From: Beta vulgaris subsp. vulgaris
Taxonomy: Eukaryota > Streptophyta > Magnoliopsida > Caryophyllales > Amaranthaceae
Reading direction: 5' to 3'
Assembly: GCF_026745355.1 (NCBI RefSeq)
Contig: NC_079205.1
Location: 43,878,349 to 43,942,348, forward strand
DNA: 64,000 nucleotides
Positions 22,568-34,991 of the stretch are shown here, piece by piece (positions within the stretch are counted from its first letter, which is position 1; the number at the start of each line of letters is the position of its first letter). Made by a program: the position numbers and the translations under genes. The notes under the pieces were generated by a model, which was not told the origin of the DNA, searched no databases, and saw only the letters and a program-made list of their open reading frames with translations.

Positions 22568-23026
22568 TGTAGGAATTTGTGCCTTGAATTTGGTTTAAAG
22601 TAGGTTTCGTCGACTTGCCCAGTCTGATCGGGCAGGCTCGCCGGACTGGACGGGGTCGCTCATTTCAGCAAGGCATAAAAGTAAGGCGCCCGATCGGGCA
22701 CAGTCAGCGAGTTACGATCGGGGCGAACAGCTGCCGATCATACCCGAAACATTACTGGGCGGATGTCGCTCGATCGGACGGATGTCAATTTGACGCGGGA
22801 TGCGTGATTTTCTTTTGGGTTATTATTATATTATAACCTAGGTTTTTAAGCTGTCATTAGTGTAATATACATATATGCAATCTGTTTTCCTCAAGATCAA
22901 TAAAGCTATTCTCTCTCTCATTCCCGTGGACGTAGCCAACACATCGTTGGTGAACCACATCAAATTTGTGTGCTTTTATTGTTGATTTTCATTCAATATT
23001 TGTTCTTTCTCACATCAGTTATAACA
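22568..23026 (+). repeat. Copia-type solo LTR (459 bp)
   Basis: Starts tgtaggaatttgtgcc and ends …agttataaca. The flanking pentamers TTATA and TTAGA differ at one base. It shows the plant Copia LTR end region (cccgtggacgtagcc… gaaccaca… tttgtgtg) also present in the LTRs of the 51375-55205 element. It contains several gatcgggc-type GC-rich motifs at 22625-22785. No internal region follows. Confidence 0.6.
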
Positions 23027-23152
23027 TTAGATTCTCAAAAAATTATATGTAGTGTTATTATATTTACAAAGACCAGTAGTAGAGTTGGTCTTACTTCTAG
23101 CACCGGTCTCTTCTTCGTCATAGTTACCCTGACTTGCCACAATGGGAGAAAT

Positions 23153-23778
23153 TGTTATATGTGTAATTAGTATGACTGTATGAGTATCTTGTGGGAAACC
23201 GGATGGTACTTCCAAGCACGTAACTATACGCTTTCCTACAATAATTTTACCTACTCACTATGATCAACAAGGTGCACGGTAAACTCCTATGAGATACGAA
23301 GAAGATTCGATGAAGTTTGGTTGATGACAAACTACATTCACTACAATGTGTTTGAAAGATGTGTTTTACTTTGAACAAGGAGAGAAATCTAGAAATGAAT
23401 CTCCTTAGGCAAGTTTGTGAATGAATCTAACCCATTCCAATATGTGACATCTTCATATATATACCTTAGAAGATTTACAGAAGAAAAGCCTGAAAGCACG
23501 CAACCATTCAGACGAAAAGACAAGCACCAATTCGCAAAACGAATCAGTTCGTCTAGAAAACTGACGAACCGGAGCGGGCGCTCCTCAGCCTGCAGGATGG
23601 AATTTGTTCGCAATTCCAAATCCCTGCCGAATTTGTGCGGACGCTTTACTTGGAGCGAGCGCTCTGCAACATCTTTTCATGATTTCCTTCTAACTAACTA
23701 TGTTTCATTACGCCACAACATCGAAACGCAAACATCACATATTAACAACGAACACATTTAACTATAAATGTTCTAACA
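23153..23778 (-). repeat. Copia element 3' LTR (left)
   Basis: 626 bp, plus-strand ends tgttatatgtg…gttctaaca. Aligns end to end with 30829-31436. Differences include small indels near 23172 and 23660, so the insertion is not very recent. Confidence 0.93.
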
Positions 23779-24351
23779 ATCCTCCTCCATTTATAATATA
23801 AATGCTTTGAAGTCCGTTTACTTGCATACAATATAAAACAACTAAACTTATGCATAAATGAAAATATCTTTAAGATTGAATTTCCACTTAGTATAACATT
23901 CTCTACAAACTTTCGATTGAAGTGATTGACTAAGCATTGAATCACCCAATCATACGAAATATCGAAGAAGTTACACACATAAACTTACACAAACACACAT
24001 GTAAATACCAACTCCTTTGAAAGCCTTGAGTTCATATCCGATTCATGAGTGTTCCAAGTCAAGCCCCGAACTTGGTGAAGCAGAAAAACTTCTTACTCAC
24101 ATAGGTAAACCTTAATAAACATGCTCTTACAACATGAACAACTAGTCAAAGGTTTATTAAGATATTAAAATCATCCTTAAACATTGTAAAAACAAGCACT
24201 CACCTTGGGATGTGACTCTTAGAGTGCTACAAGCCACAAATCAAGTTTGATCCTCATTGAATTCAAGATCTTGCATTGTACAAGACGTGAATTGAGTTTT
24301 CTCCACTTGTGACTTATACATGGGCTTTATTCCCATCCCTCTTGACGTTTT

Positions 24352-24723
24352 TTACACCATTTCCCTTGGCAATGGTTTAGTGAACGGATCCGCTAGGTTC
24401 ACATTAGACCGTACAAAATCAATAGTAACGACTCCATCATGGATCATCTCACGCACATAATTGTGCCTCACACCAATGTGTCGAGATTTGCCGTTATAAA
24501 CTTGGCTATAAGCCTTTGAAATGGTGGAAGCACTATCACAATGAATTGCAATAGGAGACATGGGTTTAGGCCATAAGTCCACCTCACTCATCAAATTCCT
24601 TAGCCATTTCGCCTCTTTACAAGCCGAGGCTAATGCTATAAATTCTGATGCCATAGTTGAATCGGTAATGCATGTTTGCTTCTTAGATGCCCAAGATATG
24701 GCACCTCCTCCAAGAAGAAACAC
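24352..24723 (-). pseudogene. Copia RNase H domain (3' part)
   Basis: Contains the Ty1/copia RNase H signature: [20 protein letters not shown], then [30 protein letters not shown] and the C-terminal FTKPLPREM. This is the last pol domain. Its first codons are separated from the rest by the solo LTR at 24773-27261, and the sequences on the two sides meet in frame when the LTR and one target copy are ignored. Confidence 0.92.
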
Positions 24724-24772
24724 CCAACCACTAGTGGACGAGTAGTCTTCCTTATTGATTATCCAACTAGCA

Positions 24773-27261
24773 TGTAATCCCCCACAATTTTAAAGAATTT
24801 TTATAAATATATTTAAGTATTTATGCAGTTGTATTTAAATCCAAATGAGTTTGGAAAATGTTTTGACTTTTAAAAAGGGTTGACTATTTTAAAAGTCAAA
24901 TGAAATTATTTTTCATAGCTTAATAAAATTAGAAAGATTTTAATTAAGCATGTTTTAATAAAAGTTTTAAATATTCAAAAGTATATTGAAAAGGAAGTTT
25001 AATGGAATCGAAGCCCAAAAAGTGATAAAAAGGGAAAGAGTCATTTGATGACTAAGTCTTAAATAGCCCATCTTATTAGTCATCAAGTTTCATTAATTAT
25101 AATCTCTTTTCCTAAGCTCATAAAGAAAAGCCTTTATATAAATATCCTAAAAACCCAAATTATTTCACCCTACACATTATTTTTCTCTCAATCTCACGTC
25201 ACTTTCTTTTTCCTCTCTTCACTCGTTTTTTTCTCTCACCCGAATCTGATTGGCCAGATTTCTCATAGTTCCGTTTATTTTTAGCCAAAACTTCCTTCTT
25301 GAAAGTTGTAGATCTCGAAAAGTTATTGAATTTAGGCTCAAGAATCACTCAATTCCGATTCTTATTCTATTAGTTATGGCCTCTGAGTTTCGCAATTCTG
25401 CTGCCATATTTCACTCGCGATTTCGGTATTTCACTCTTTTTCTTCCTTTTTCCTTTTGATTTTTTCCTCGTTTTCTTATATATTAATTTCATATATGTTA
25501 TATTGAAAGAATAAAATTTCAATTGTTATTATTTTTAAATTGAAGTTTTAATTATCAAATTATGGTTTTTTTTGGGTGTTAATTATTAGAAAATCATAGT
25601 GTTATGTTGTACACTATGAGATTGTCTTAAATTATGATTTTAATTATATTTACATATGTTTTAAGAGGTTTATTAAATTTTAGAAGTGCTGTAATTTCAA
25701 AAAAGAATGAATTATGGAGTTTTTAAGGATTTTTAATTGCTAGAATAGTAGTACTATACTAGGAATTAAAAATAACTTAAGTCTGGATCTTAAAAACGAT
25801 TTTAAAATGTGTTTTATGGGGTTTAAATCGTTTTAAAGCTGCTGGAATTTTTAGTTCAAGTTATTAATTTTCATCACTTTATTTTCTAGGCGGAGACTAC
25901 GTTGTAGGAGACTTTTAACGACTTAAAAGTGGCCTACAGGCTAGTGTATTCAAGGTACGTACATCGTCTACGTGCTATGTGATTTAGAAGCATGCTCTAA
26001 GAGTATTTTATTTATTAGTATCATGTATAGGACTCTATTTGTTCATATATATGATTACTGGAATTATTTTTACATGTTATATGCCTGTGTGCTACATGTG
26101 ATCTAGAAGTGATTATGATTATAAATGTTTGTATGGAAGGTTGATGCAAGCATGATAAGTCAAGTTTATTTATTAATTCGTGAGTGGATTAATATAAGTT
26201 AAAGTGAATCATGTCTTACATGTATTCTTTGAGTATTATTTATTATCTTATAAGGACCGTGGACCTTATTTGGTAAGTTACAAGTTCTACCTATATAAAG
26301 GTAAAGTTTATTGTTGGCTAGGTTCAACAAGTAAGTTGGTAAAGGTTAAAAAGAAGTTAAAGAGTCTTGGTTGATGAGTTGTGATCACTTGTTAATCAAA
26401 GATAAAAAAGATTCTGTTATGATTGTTGAGTATTAGTTATGTGTTGCTTGTTTGTTGTGTCAACACAAGTAATAAAATATATTTAACGTAAAGTGAAACG
26501 AGAATAAGTTATAGACTTTAGACTGGTGCACGTCTAGAGTTGGACACTAAGGGTTGGAGTACTGGTGGTAGCCCATGGCTTTTCTAGGAATGGATTGATC
26601 ACCATCCCTCTTTCAGTTCAAAGGTTCCTCGATATCGCAGGTCACTCTGAAATGCGGAGTCGCGCCCCCATTTCATATTAGTAGATAAGTCAACTCGTCC
26701 AATAACTATTCCATTTAAAGAAAGAAGTAATGTTTAGAGTCTAGTTCAGTAGTAGTTGTCTGCAGATTATTATATGTTTATATTATTATTTATCCATGCA
26801 TGTTATTTTTGTAGTATCATGTTTAGGATTATTTATGTCTGATATGTAGTACTCAGCTTTGCTGATTACGTGCTTGTTGTGTGTGATCATGGCTTTGCCT
26901 ATTGATCCTGTGATGATCCTTCGGTGAGCAGAGTCGATATTGCACTGACATTACAGGTTCGCAGATGCATCTCATTGGGAATTTGGAATGGAGAGACTAC
27001 TTATATACCTAGCATAGTTTAAGTTGTTTTCGTAGGAACATCTTTATTTCAGTTTGAGGTTTATTTAAGTTGGTGTGTTTAAGTTTCACACTTGTCATTT
27101 ATTTAGTAAGTTTTAATAAAGTTGGTTTTTAGTAAATTGTTTTCCGCTGCAAAATTCTGAGTAAGCCGGTACGTTATCACACGGGCGATAATGCCTGGGT
27201 AATTCTCTAAGGTTTATTATAAAAGCATTTTCTAGAAAGAGAGAATTATCGGGGTGTTACA
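24773..27261 (-). repeat. Gypsy-type solo LTR inside the Copia RNase H gene (2,489 bp)
   Basis: Plus-strand ends TGTAATCCCCC… and …GGGTGTTACA with a perfect 5-bp target duplication TAGCA (24768-24772, 27262-27266). The TGTAA…GTTACA ends and length fit Ty3/gypsy. No internal coding sequence remains, as after LTR-LTR recombination. A TATA-like ttatataaatatcc at 25133-25147 is followed by a pyrimidine-rich region, which suggests transcription on the plus strand. Orientation is therefore uncertain because the LTR ends are symmetric. The 69-codon frame at 25250 has no recognised domain. Confidence 0.9.
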
Positions 27262-27266
27262 TAGCA

Positions 27267-28088
27267 TCTGAGTAACCTTCTAACACTGAAGGATCTCCCT
27301 TGAATGTCAAACTAAAATGAATAGTTTTATTCAAGTATCTCAATACTCGCCTTAAGGCTTGCCAATGTTCCATACTAGGGTTACTAGTATACCTACTTAG
27401 CTTGCCAATAGCAAATGCTATATCCGACTGAGTACTAGTCATAGCATACATCAAGCTTCTAATTAAACTAGCATAATCCAATTGAGAGACTGGATTACCA
27501 CTATTCCTAACCAACTTGATGTTTGGTTCCACCGAAGTAGCACATGGAGCACTCTTTGCTCCATTGATCCTCTCAATCACCTTCTCAAGATAATGATTGT
27601 GACAAAGAAATTGAGCCATTCTCTCTCCTTATTCTAATACCAAGAATGACATCAGCTTCTCCTATATCTTTCATGGAGAAAACTTGAAGAGATAAATTCC
27701 TTAGTCTTAATGACTTGCTCCAAATCAGTCCCAAAGATAAGCATGTCATCCACATATATAGACAAATCATAACGCCTTTACCATTATTATCAAATTTGCT
27801 ATATACACACTTATCAGATTGATTTATTTTAAAACCGTTAGCCAAGACAACATCATCAAACTTTTAATGCCATTGTCTTAGTGCCTGTTTAAGTCCACAC
27901 AAAGATTTAATAAGCTTACACACCTTCTTTTCTTGTCCTTGGACAACAAAGCCCTCCGGTTGTTTCATATACACTTCCTCCTCCAATTCACCATTAAGGA
28001 ATGCTGTTTTGACATCCATTTGATGAAATACTAGATTATGAATGGCCGCTAAGGCCACTAACAACCTAATGGTGGTAATTCTTGCCAC
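27267..28088 (-). pseudogene. Copia reverse transcriptase and RNase H start
   Basis: Frames 27864-28088, 27585-27845 and 27257-27619 cover RT: RLLVALAAIHNLVFHQMDVKTAFLNGEL, then GFVVQGQEKKVCKL.KSLCGLKQA, then the catalytic region, then SRYTSNPSMEHWQALRRVLRYL. Just upstream of the YVDD-coding bases, a two-base AT duplication (about 27760) shifts the frame, so YVDD is present in DNA but not in frame with the preceding residues. Confidence 0.88.
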
Positions 28089-28124
28089 CGGAGCATATGT
28101 ATCAAAGTAATCGACACCGTATGT

Positions 28125-29489
28125 TTATTTAAAGCCTTGGACTACAAGTCTTGCCTTATACTTTTCAACGGTTCCATCGATTCTCATTTTCCTTTTGAAA
28201 ATCGACTTACAACCGAGTGGTGTGCAACCGAGCGGTAAATTTGCCAAAACCCATGTTTTATTTCCCATTATTGAGTGCATTTCATGATTCACGATCTCTT
28301 TCCAAAAAGCCGAATCATGAGACTTCATAGCCTCACTAAACGTCCTAGGATCCTCTTCAACACTATAGCAATAAAGTGTTTGAGAACAAAGAGATTCCCT
28401 TGATCCTTCCACTAAATAAAGTTGGAAATCCGGGCCAAAGTCTTTCTCTTTCCTCGCTCTCTTACTCCTCCTAATTTCAGGAATAGAAGGAGCTTCATGA
28501 TCTTCACTAGCATCAACAACTTCATTTGAACTAATAGGATTTGATGTACTAGGAAGATCAACATCAACGGTTGAACTAGAGCTTGGTAAGTCCCTTGGTC
28601 TAGGAATTGATGAAAAACGATTCTCTTCAAAGATTGCATCCCTTGACTCAATCACCGAGTGTATTGAGACAAAATCATTATGTTCTAAGACATAAAACTT
28701 ATAGAATTTACTATGCTCCGCATAACCTATGAATATGCAATCAATTCCTTTCTCACCCGAGACTCTCCTTTTAGGTTCTGGTAGCCTTACAATAGCCTTA
28801 CAACCCCAAATCCGAAGGTAATTGAGATTAGCCACCTACCAAACCAAAGTTCATATGGGGTAACCTTGTTCCTTTTATTTGGAACCCTATTTAAAATATA
28901 GCAAGCCGTTAGCATGGCTTCACCCTAAAACCCGTTACTCAAACCCGAGTTCGATAACATGGAATTAACCATTTCCTTTAAGGTCCTATTTTTTCGTTCC
29001 GCAATCCCATTATGCTGTGGTGAGTATGGAGCGGTTGTTTCATGAATGACTCCAATTGATGAAAAATAAGTTGGATCATAATATTCCCCACCCTTATCAG
29101 TCCGAAATCGCTTAAGCAATAAATTAGATTGTAGTTCAACTTTGGTCTTATAAATCTTAAACTTATCAAGTGCCTCATCTTTAGAAAACAACAAGTACAC
29201 ATAACAATATCGAGAAAAATCATCGATGAAGGTTATTAAATACTTCTTATTTCCCAAAGATGGTGTGCTATAAAAATCACACAAAAATCACTATGCACCA
29301 ATTCTAGCTTGTTTGATTGCTTTGAACAGTAGGAAAAGGATTTCTTGTAATTTTGTTTAACATGCATGTTTTACACTTCTCTAAATTCATGTCAACTTTA
29401 GGAATCAAACCATCTTTAGACATATCATATAATCTACGATAATTAACATGACATATACGATTGTGCCATAGAGAAGAAACATCCACCAT
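28125..29489 (-). pseudogene. Copia integrase
   Basis: 29304-29489 carries the HHCC zinc-binding part (WHNRICHVNYRRL … CKTCMLNK). 28925-29284 carries the catalytic core with Asp in FIDDFSRY, Asp in RTDKGGEY and Glu in GIAERKNRT. 28125-28835 carries the C-terminal region (RIWGCKA…, IFIGYAEHSK…) and the linker to RT (ALVVQGFK-like end). Frameshifts near 28840-28930 and 29290-29300 separate the pieces. Confidence 0.92.
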
Positions 29490-29757
29490 GTAAATTTAAT
29501 TCACACTTTTAATATCAATTGAAAGTTTAAACATATTATTACAAAAGTATCCTTGTCCTACAAATACACCACCCTACTTAAAATAAACTTATCGGCCTCA
29601 AACACCATTTTGAAGTCGTGTTGTTTAGTAAGCCTCCGGACATCAAGTTTTTCATAACTTCGGGTACATACACAACTTCTGTCAAAGTCAAAGTCTTCCC
29701 GGAAGTGAGGAGCAACTCCACTTGGCCTATTCCTTTTGCCTTTACCATGGAGTCATT

Positions 29758-30126
29758 TCATATGTACAAGACCGGTCCATCATCTAAAGCTTGATAAGTT
29801 TTGAAAAAGTGACGATCTTTACACACATGCCTTGAAGCCCCGGAGTCCACCCACCAAGAATCATCATCCTGCACCACATTGATTTCAGAAATCATTGCAA
29901 TAAAGTTCATTTCTTCATTTAAAGAAACATCATGTGCAAACTGACCTTGATGAGGATCAACCTTAGGTTGATCCTTGTTCTTCTTAGCCAAAGAGGGACA
30001 ATTCCTCTTTATGTGAGAACCACCACACCTCCAACAAGACGTAGGCTTACCCTTTTTCTTATCATTCCCGAGGTGACTTTTGTTGGACTTCCATGCATGG
30101 GGGTTTCTTGGACTTTTTAGTCCCAC
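29758..30126 (-). pseudogene. Copia gag zinc knuckle and protease
   Basis: Zinc knuckle CWRCGGSHIKRNC has CX2CX3HX4C spacing, one residue short of the canonical CX2CX4HX4C, followed by the protease active site WWVDSGASRHVC. A TGA shortly after the protease motif ends the frame at about 29758. The knuckle spacing suggests a lost codon. Confidence 0.88.
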
Positions 30127-30212
30127 TTGATTGCCCTTCTTCCATCATGTTGATAGAAGAAACAGCACCATTTTTTGGGTCCTTAGAGACATCTTGAGAC
30201 CGGATGCCCTCC

Positions 30213-30803
30213 TCAATTCGGAGATGGGCTCAAATCTACCAAGGACATGGATTCCTTCTTATGTTTCAAAGAATTCCTAGTGTCCTTCCAAGATGGGGGT
30301 AATTTGTCAATGGTAAATGCAACCGAAAATGATTCATCCATCACCGTTCCTTGTTGACCAATTTGGTTCAACATATGTTGAACCTCATGAAATTGTTCCA
30401 TAACGGGACGACCATCAATCATTTTGTAAGAATTAAAATTGCCAACTAAAAATTTCTCACTTGATGCGTCCTCCGCGATGTACTTTGCCTCAATAGCATC
30501 CCAAAGTTCCTTGGCGCTCTCCACATATTGGTAAAGATCGAACAAGTTGTCCGACATTGTGTTCAAGATATGGCCTCAGCAAATGTAATCATCAATTTCC
30601 CACTTTGCTCTTGCATGAGTTTGCTCCGGGGTTTCATTTTTCCCTTCTTCCGGAAATGGTGGCATGGGGTTGTTAAGAACATACACCACATTCAATGTGG
30701 TTAACAGAAAATGCATCTTCTTTTGCCAACGACGATATCCAATCCCCTTAAACTTCTCCAATTTATGGAAATTTATAGTCATCTCTTTCAAGGAAGCCAT
30801 CAC
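30213..30803 (-). pseudogene. Copia gag N-terminal part
   Basis: 30576-30803 begins MASLKEMTINFHKLEKFKG and continues after a TGA at about 30573 into 30213-30566, which has the UBN2-type gag pattern (LWDAIEAKY…, NSYKMIDGRPVMEQFHEVQ…, IDKLPPSW). The TGA stands where the family usually has arginine (CGA), one transition away. The start codon lies only about 28 bases after the 5' LTR. Confidence 0.88.
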
Positions 30804-30828
30804 TCAAAGGTGTAAAATTCTTGTAGAT

Positions 30829-31436
30829 TGTTATATGTGTAATTAGTATGAGTATCTTGTGGAAAACTGGATGGTACTTCCAAGCACGTAACTATACGCT
30901 TTCCTACAAGAATTTCACCGACCCACTATGATCAACAAGGTTTACGGTGAACTCCTGTGAGAACAAAGAAGATTCAATGAAGTTTGGTTGATGAAAAACT
31001 ACATTCACTACAATGTGTTCGAATTGTGTTTTACTTTGAACAAGGAGAGAAATCTAGAAATGAATCTCCTTAGGCAAGTTTGTGAATGAATCTAACCCAT
31101 TCCAATATGTGACATCTTCATATATATATACCTTAGAAGATTTACAGAAGAAAAGCCTGAAAGCACGCAATCATTCAGACGAAAAGACAAGCACCAATTC
31201 GCAAAATGAATCAGTTCGTTAGAAACTGACGAACCGGAGCTAGCGCTCCTCAGCCCGCATGATGGAATTTGTTCGCAATTCCAAATCCCTGCCGAATTTG
31301 TGCGGAAGCCCTACTTGAAGCGAGCGCTCTCTTTTCGTGATTTCCTTCTAACTAACTACGTTTCATTACGCCACAACATCGAAACGCAAACATCACATAT
31401 TAACAATGAACATATTTAACTATAAATGTTCTAACA
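30829..31436 (-). repeat. Copia element 5' LTR (right)
   Basis: 608 bp. On the minus strand it starts TGTTAGAACATTTATAG and ends …CACATATAACA. The bases after it (minus strand atctacaagaattttacacc) do not match the usual tRNA-Met primer site. Confidence 0.93.
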
Positions 31437-31442
31437 GAAATC

Positions 31443-31625
31443 CAGTGGCAGAGGCAGAATTTTGTTAGCCAGTTTGAGTTTCTCCACATAAAATGAAAAT
31501 CATCTTTCTCTTCATCTATTTCATCATCAAACATTAAACAACACTATGTATCTTTACCAAATTACTCAAAATTACTTTTTTCAAAGTGGGGGGACATATG
31601 GTCCCCACTATTGGCTCCGCCCCTG
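31443..31625. mobile_element. Possible hAT-type MITE
   Basis: Left end cagtggcagaggcaga and right end …ggctccgcccctg form imperfect terminal inverted repeats of the CAGTGGCGGA type. The Copia element inserted two bases from its left end. No clear 8-bp target duplication, so this is tentative. Confidence 0.4.
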
Positions 31626-32161
31626 AGGTGAACTACCTATATTTTAGGCTCTAGTTACTTCAACTGATTTTGTTTGAAACTACATTGTCTACTATAATTC
31701 TCTTAATTATGTGTTAAATTGTCTAAAATTATTTGAAAACTACTTTTTTGGTCTGAACTTATTTTGTCTTAAATAATTCAAAATAAGTTGAAATGAATAT
31801 ACCATTGATCTTTTAACTTTTTAGACCTATTAAACATCACCCGTTATCATAACTCACAAGATAACTAGACCTTAACAAGGAGAGACGGAGAGAGAAGGAT
31901 GGAAGAAATGTAGTGGTTTTTATGGTCGAGGATGAAGATTAAAAGAGGGACATAAGTAGAAAAATAAGGAATAAAAATATTCTATTCTTATCAAATAAAT
32001 ACCGAAGGATAGAAGAATGGGAGAGAAATAGAAAATCATATTCTTAATGATAATGAAGAAGGGAGGAAATAAGGGAAAAGTTGGTAAGGATATACGATTA
32101 TTTGCCAATCTTATTCCTAGTTTATTTTAAACAAAGGAAAAATGCTTGTCTTAAATCTAAA

Positions 32162-32709
32162 TTAGCTTTCTATGCACGTAATGCGTATGATAATTTTTTT
32201 TTTTGACCGGACTTTTGTATTCTCAAATAAACTTTATGTGCGTGCAATACATGTGCAGCGAAAACTTTTTATAATAATGTAAGTTGACAATTGATTTTCA
32301 ATGTGATAAAGAAAGTATGCACTTAGAATTAATATATCATTTTAAAAAAGGACATATGAACACCACGTACTTAAATTGTTGAGTTTGAGTTTTATTTTAT
32401 TTATTTTCGAGTTGATTAATTTTTTAGTTCTTCATTTTTATTGCTAATAAAAGTTTATTACAAATATTTAATCAAAATATGTTTGCAATATACCTTCTAT
32501 ATTTGTGAGCTAATTTCTATTATTTTTGACTTTTTGAATTAGTTTGTATAAAAAAGTTTAAGAATATTTTTATTTTTGTAAAGTTATTTAATGTGTGTTG
32601 TGAATATTAAAGGGCTAGGTATATTTTTAGTTTTACAAAATCATGAGGGCTTTTGAGTAATTTGATAGGGGGACACCCTAACCATCCCCCTTCCCTTATA
32701 TAATAGAGA
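32162..32709 (-). mobile_element. Short Helitron in copy A
   Basis: Minus strand starts TCTATTATATAAGGGAAGG after a host A (32710 complement) and ends …GCTAA before a host T, with a small hairpin (tacgcattacgtgca) upstream. About 548 bp. It lies between segments that are contiguous in copy B (55360 region). Confidence 0.78.
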
Positions 32710-32711
32710 TA

Positions 32712-33077
32712 TTTATACAAATTTATTAAAAGGTGTTCCAATCAAAGGAATGATGCCACGTGACACTCTTCTCAAGTTTCTAATACACATGTTTGTAATC
32801 TCACTTAAAATTATTAACAATGTGTAGTTAGTAGGATTCAAACACATGACCTTTGAAATGAAATGTGAGAGTTTAACCACCAATCCACTACAATTTGAAT
32901 GCTTAATATTTCATAGCAAGACATAATAAAGTCTTACAATTATATGTATGTAATTATAAAGATATAGACAAACTTTTTTATCTCTAACACTTTTATTAAG
33001 TAATAACATTCTCTTACCCCAATTCCATTGAAATTATTATTTTCATGCCTGGGACATTGTCTGGACCAAAATACTAG
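32712..33077 (+). mobile_element. Helitron relative of the 7817/40044 family
   Basis: Begins ttatacaaatttattaaaagg and includes gccacgtgacactctt. Ends …gacattgtctggaccaaaatactag before a host T. It abuts the Helitron on its left with only two bases between them. Middle part resembles 43267-43400, which belongs to another relative. Confidence 0.65.
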
Positions 33078-34990
33078 TTATTAATTAAAAGAAAAATATA
33101 CAAGAAGCCTCTAAGCCCTCAATCTTCACCTCTCACCACTCTTCACCTAAAAGGTGATTAATAAATTGTCCGTGTTCGGCACAAGCTTTTTAAGTAGTAT
33201 TTAGTGTCTTGACTAGGTCAAAACACTAATTAAAATAAAAAAGTAGTGTTTGGTAATTTAGTGGTGTAAGTAGCTTTTAATGGTATAAGTAGTGTTTGTG
33301 AAAAGCTAAAATTTGTATATGTTCAAACTTTTTAAAAATAAGTTTCAAAGTTAATAATATTCCTTCCAAATTATTTTTTTAGAATTATCTCAATAAAATT
33401 TGTTTCCTTGTATATAAAATAGATGTTCAACGTTTTCATAGTTTGACCACACGACTAATTTCTTCAAACAAAATTAGTATTAACAAATAACTTCTTGCAT
33501 TATAGTTCACCCGCTTCTTTTTTGATGAAACATTTGTTTTCCGGGGTCAGTTTTTAATAATTCGGACCATATAATCATAAATTGCAAAGTTTTAAAATAG
33601 TAATTTACTCCTCATTGATATGTCATTCCATCATTTCTATCCATACATAATACACAAAAAAACGCATGTTGGAATATATAGATGGTTACAAAGTTTGTTA
33701 CTTAGTTTTCTTACTACAACGAAAGTTAGTTTTAGTTAATGTAAGTAGTTAAGTATCAATAGTTTCTTGTACTTCATTTTATAACACAACAATATAATAC
33801 AATGTAGTCTCTTTCTTCTCTTCGCTCTCTTCCTCTTTGTACTACCTTCTTGAGCTTTTCTTGAAATGTCATTAATGGGGTTCAATCACCAAAATTAACA
33901 ACGCCATAAAACTATATTGTCAATAACATAAAAACAAAAATATTCAAATGTGAGACCATGTGTGGTTGTTTTCATATACATTAGGAGGCCAGTGACTTTT
34001 AGCATATTACTTCTGCTAGTGATAAAACACTATCAGCTAGTGGTCAGTCTCACCACTATTAGCAAATGATCTTGTAATTTATAAACTTGTTTTTGTGTAT
34101 TAAAGCATTTGTTATATATAAATCAACCCCTATTTATATGTTTTATACACTTGTTATTCATAAACCAACCCGTATTTGTGTGTATTAAATATATTTTTTT
34201 TGTCAAAAAGTAAAACTGTGATCTTTGACAAAAAGTAAATGTTGTAACATTTAATGTGTTGTGCTAGCTTTTCCCCTAAAAAAGTGCAACTGGTTATTTT
34301 TTAGAACCCTTTTCTTTGTTTACAACACTGATTAATTATAAAATTAACCCATTACATGTTTATGTGTTTGAGACACTTGCTATTTATAAATCAATACCTA
34401 CTTGATAGTGTTTTATCATTGTCCATGTTACTTCAACATGAACCAAGAATTTTGATTTGTTCCTTTTAAAGGTTTGAACTAATAATATACTAATAGATCC
34501 TTACTTAAAAATATTAATAATATAAGGAATTTTTATCATACATTCGGGTGTGTCATGTTGATGTACCATGAGTATGGTACACTCAAGGTTATTTTTTTGC
34601 TCATTACTCATTTGAAACCTCCAAATGAATATATACGTATAATAAGGTAGAGCTCCACATGAGCAAATGAGCAAAAAATAGCCTTCGGTGTACCGTACAA
34701 ATGGTACATCCGGGTGTATGATGAAGACACTCAATAATATAACCAAAGTTATTAGAACACGATCTGAATTGTGGGATCGTACAATCCCACGATCCAATTT
34801 TAGCAAAACGATCCCGATCACAAGCGAAATCGTTGGGCTGATAGGATCTCATCAGGATCGTATAGGATCGAATATGATGGTATAGGGATCGAACAAGATC
34901 AAATAGGATCAGTAAATCCTACTTTTCACTTAGATTGTTGCATGATTGATCAGGATTGCATAGGATCGGATGATCCTCCTTTTTTAACGT
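33078..34990. other. Copy A intergenic DNA, no gene seen
   Basis: Aligns with 56010-57430. It holds decayed AT-rich DNA and, at 34740-34980, a stretch with many gatcg/ggatcgtat motifs resembling 57230-57430 and 63490-63690. Short frames at 34501-34885 are on opposite strands and have no domain. Confidence 0.5.
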
Positions 34991-34991
34991 A

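Larger units (their letters stand above)
23153..31436 (-). mobile_element. Complete Ty1/copia element, decayed, with nested gypsy solo LTR
   Basis: Two LTRs (23153-23778 and 30829-31436) run TG…CA and are flanked by the 5-bp target duplication GAAAT (23148-23152, 31437-31441). On the minus strand the order is gag, zinc knuckle, protease, integrase, reverse transcriptase, RNase H, typical of Copia. Without the nested LTR it is about 5.79 kb. A purine-rich tract (aaatggaggaggat) precedes the 3' LTR on the coding strand. Many stops and frameshifts make it defective. Confidence 0.95.
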
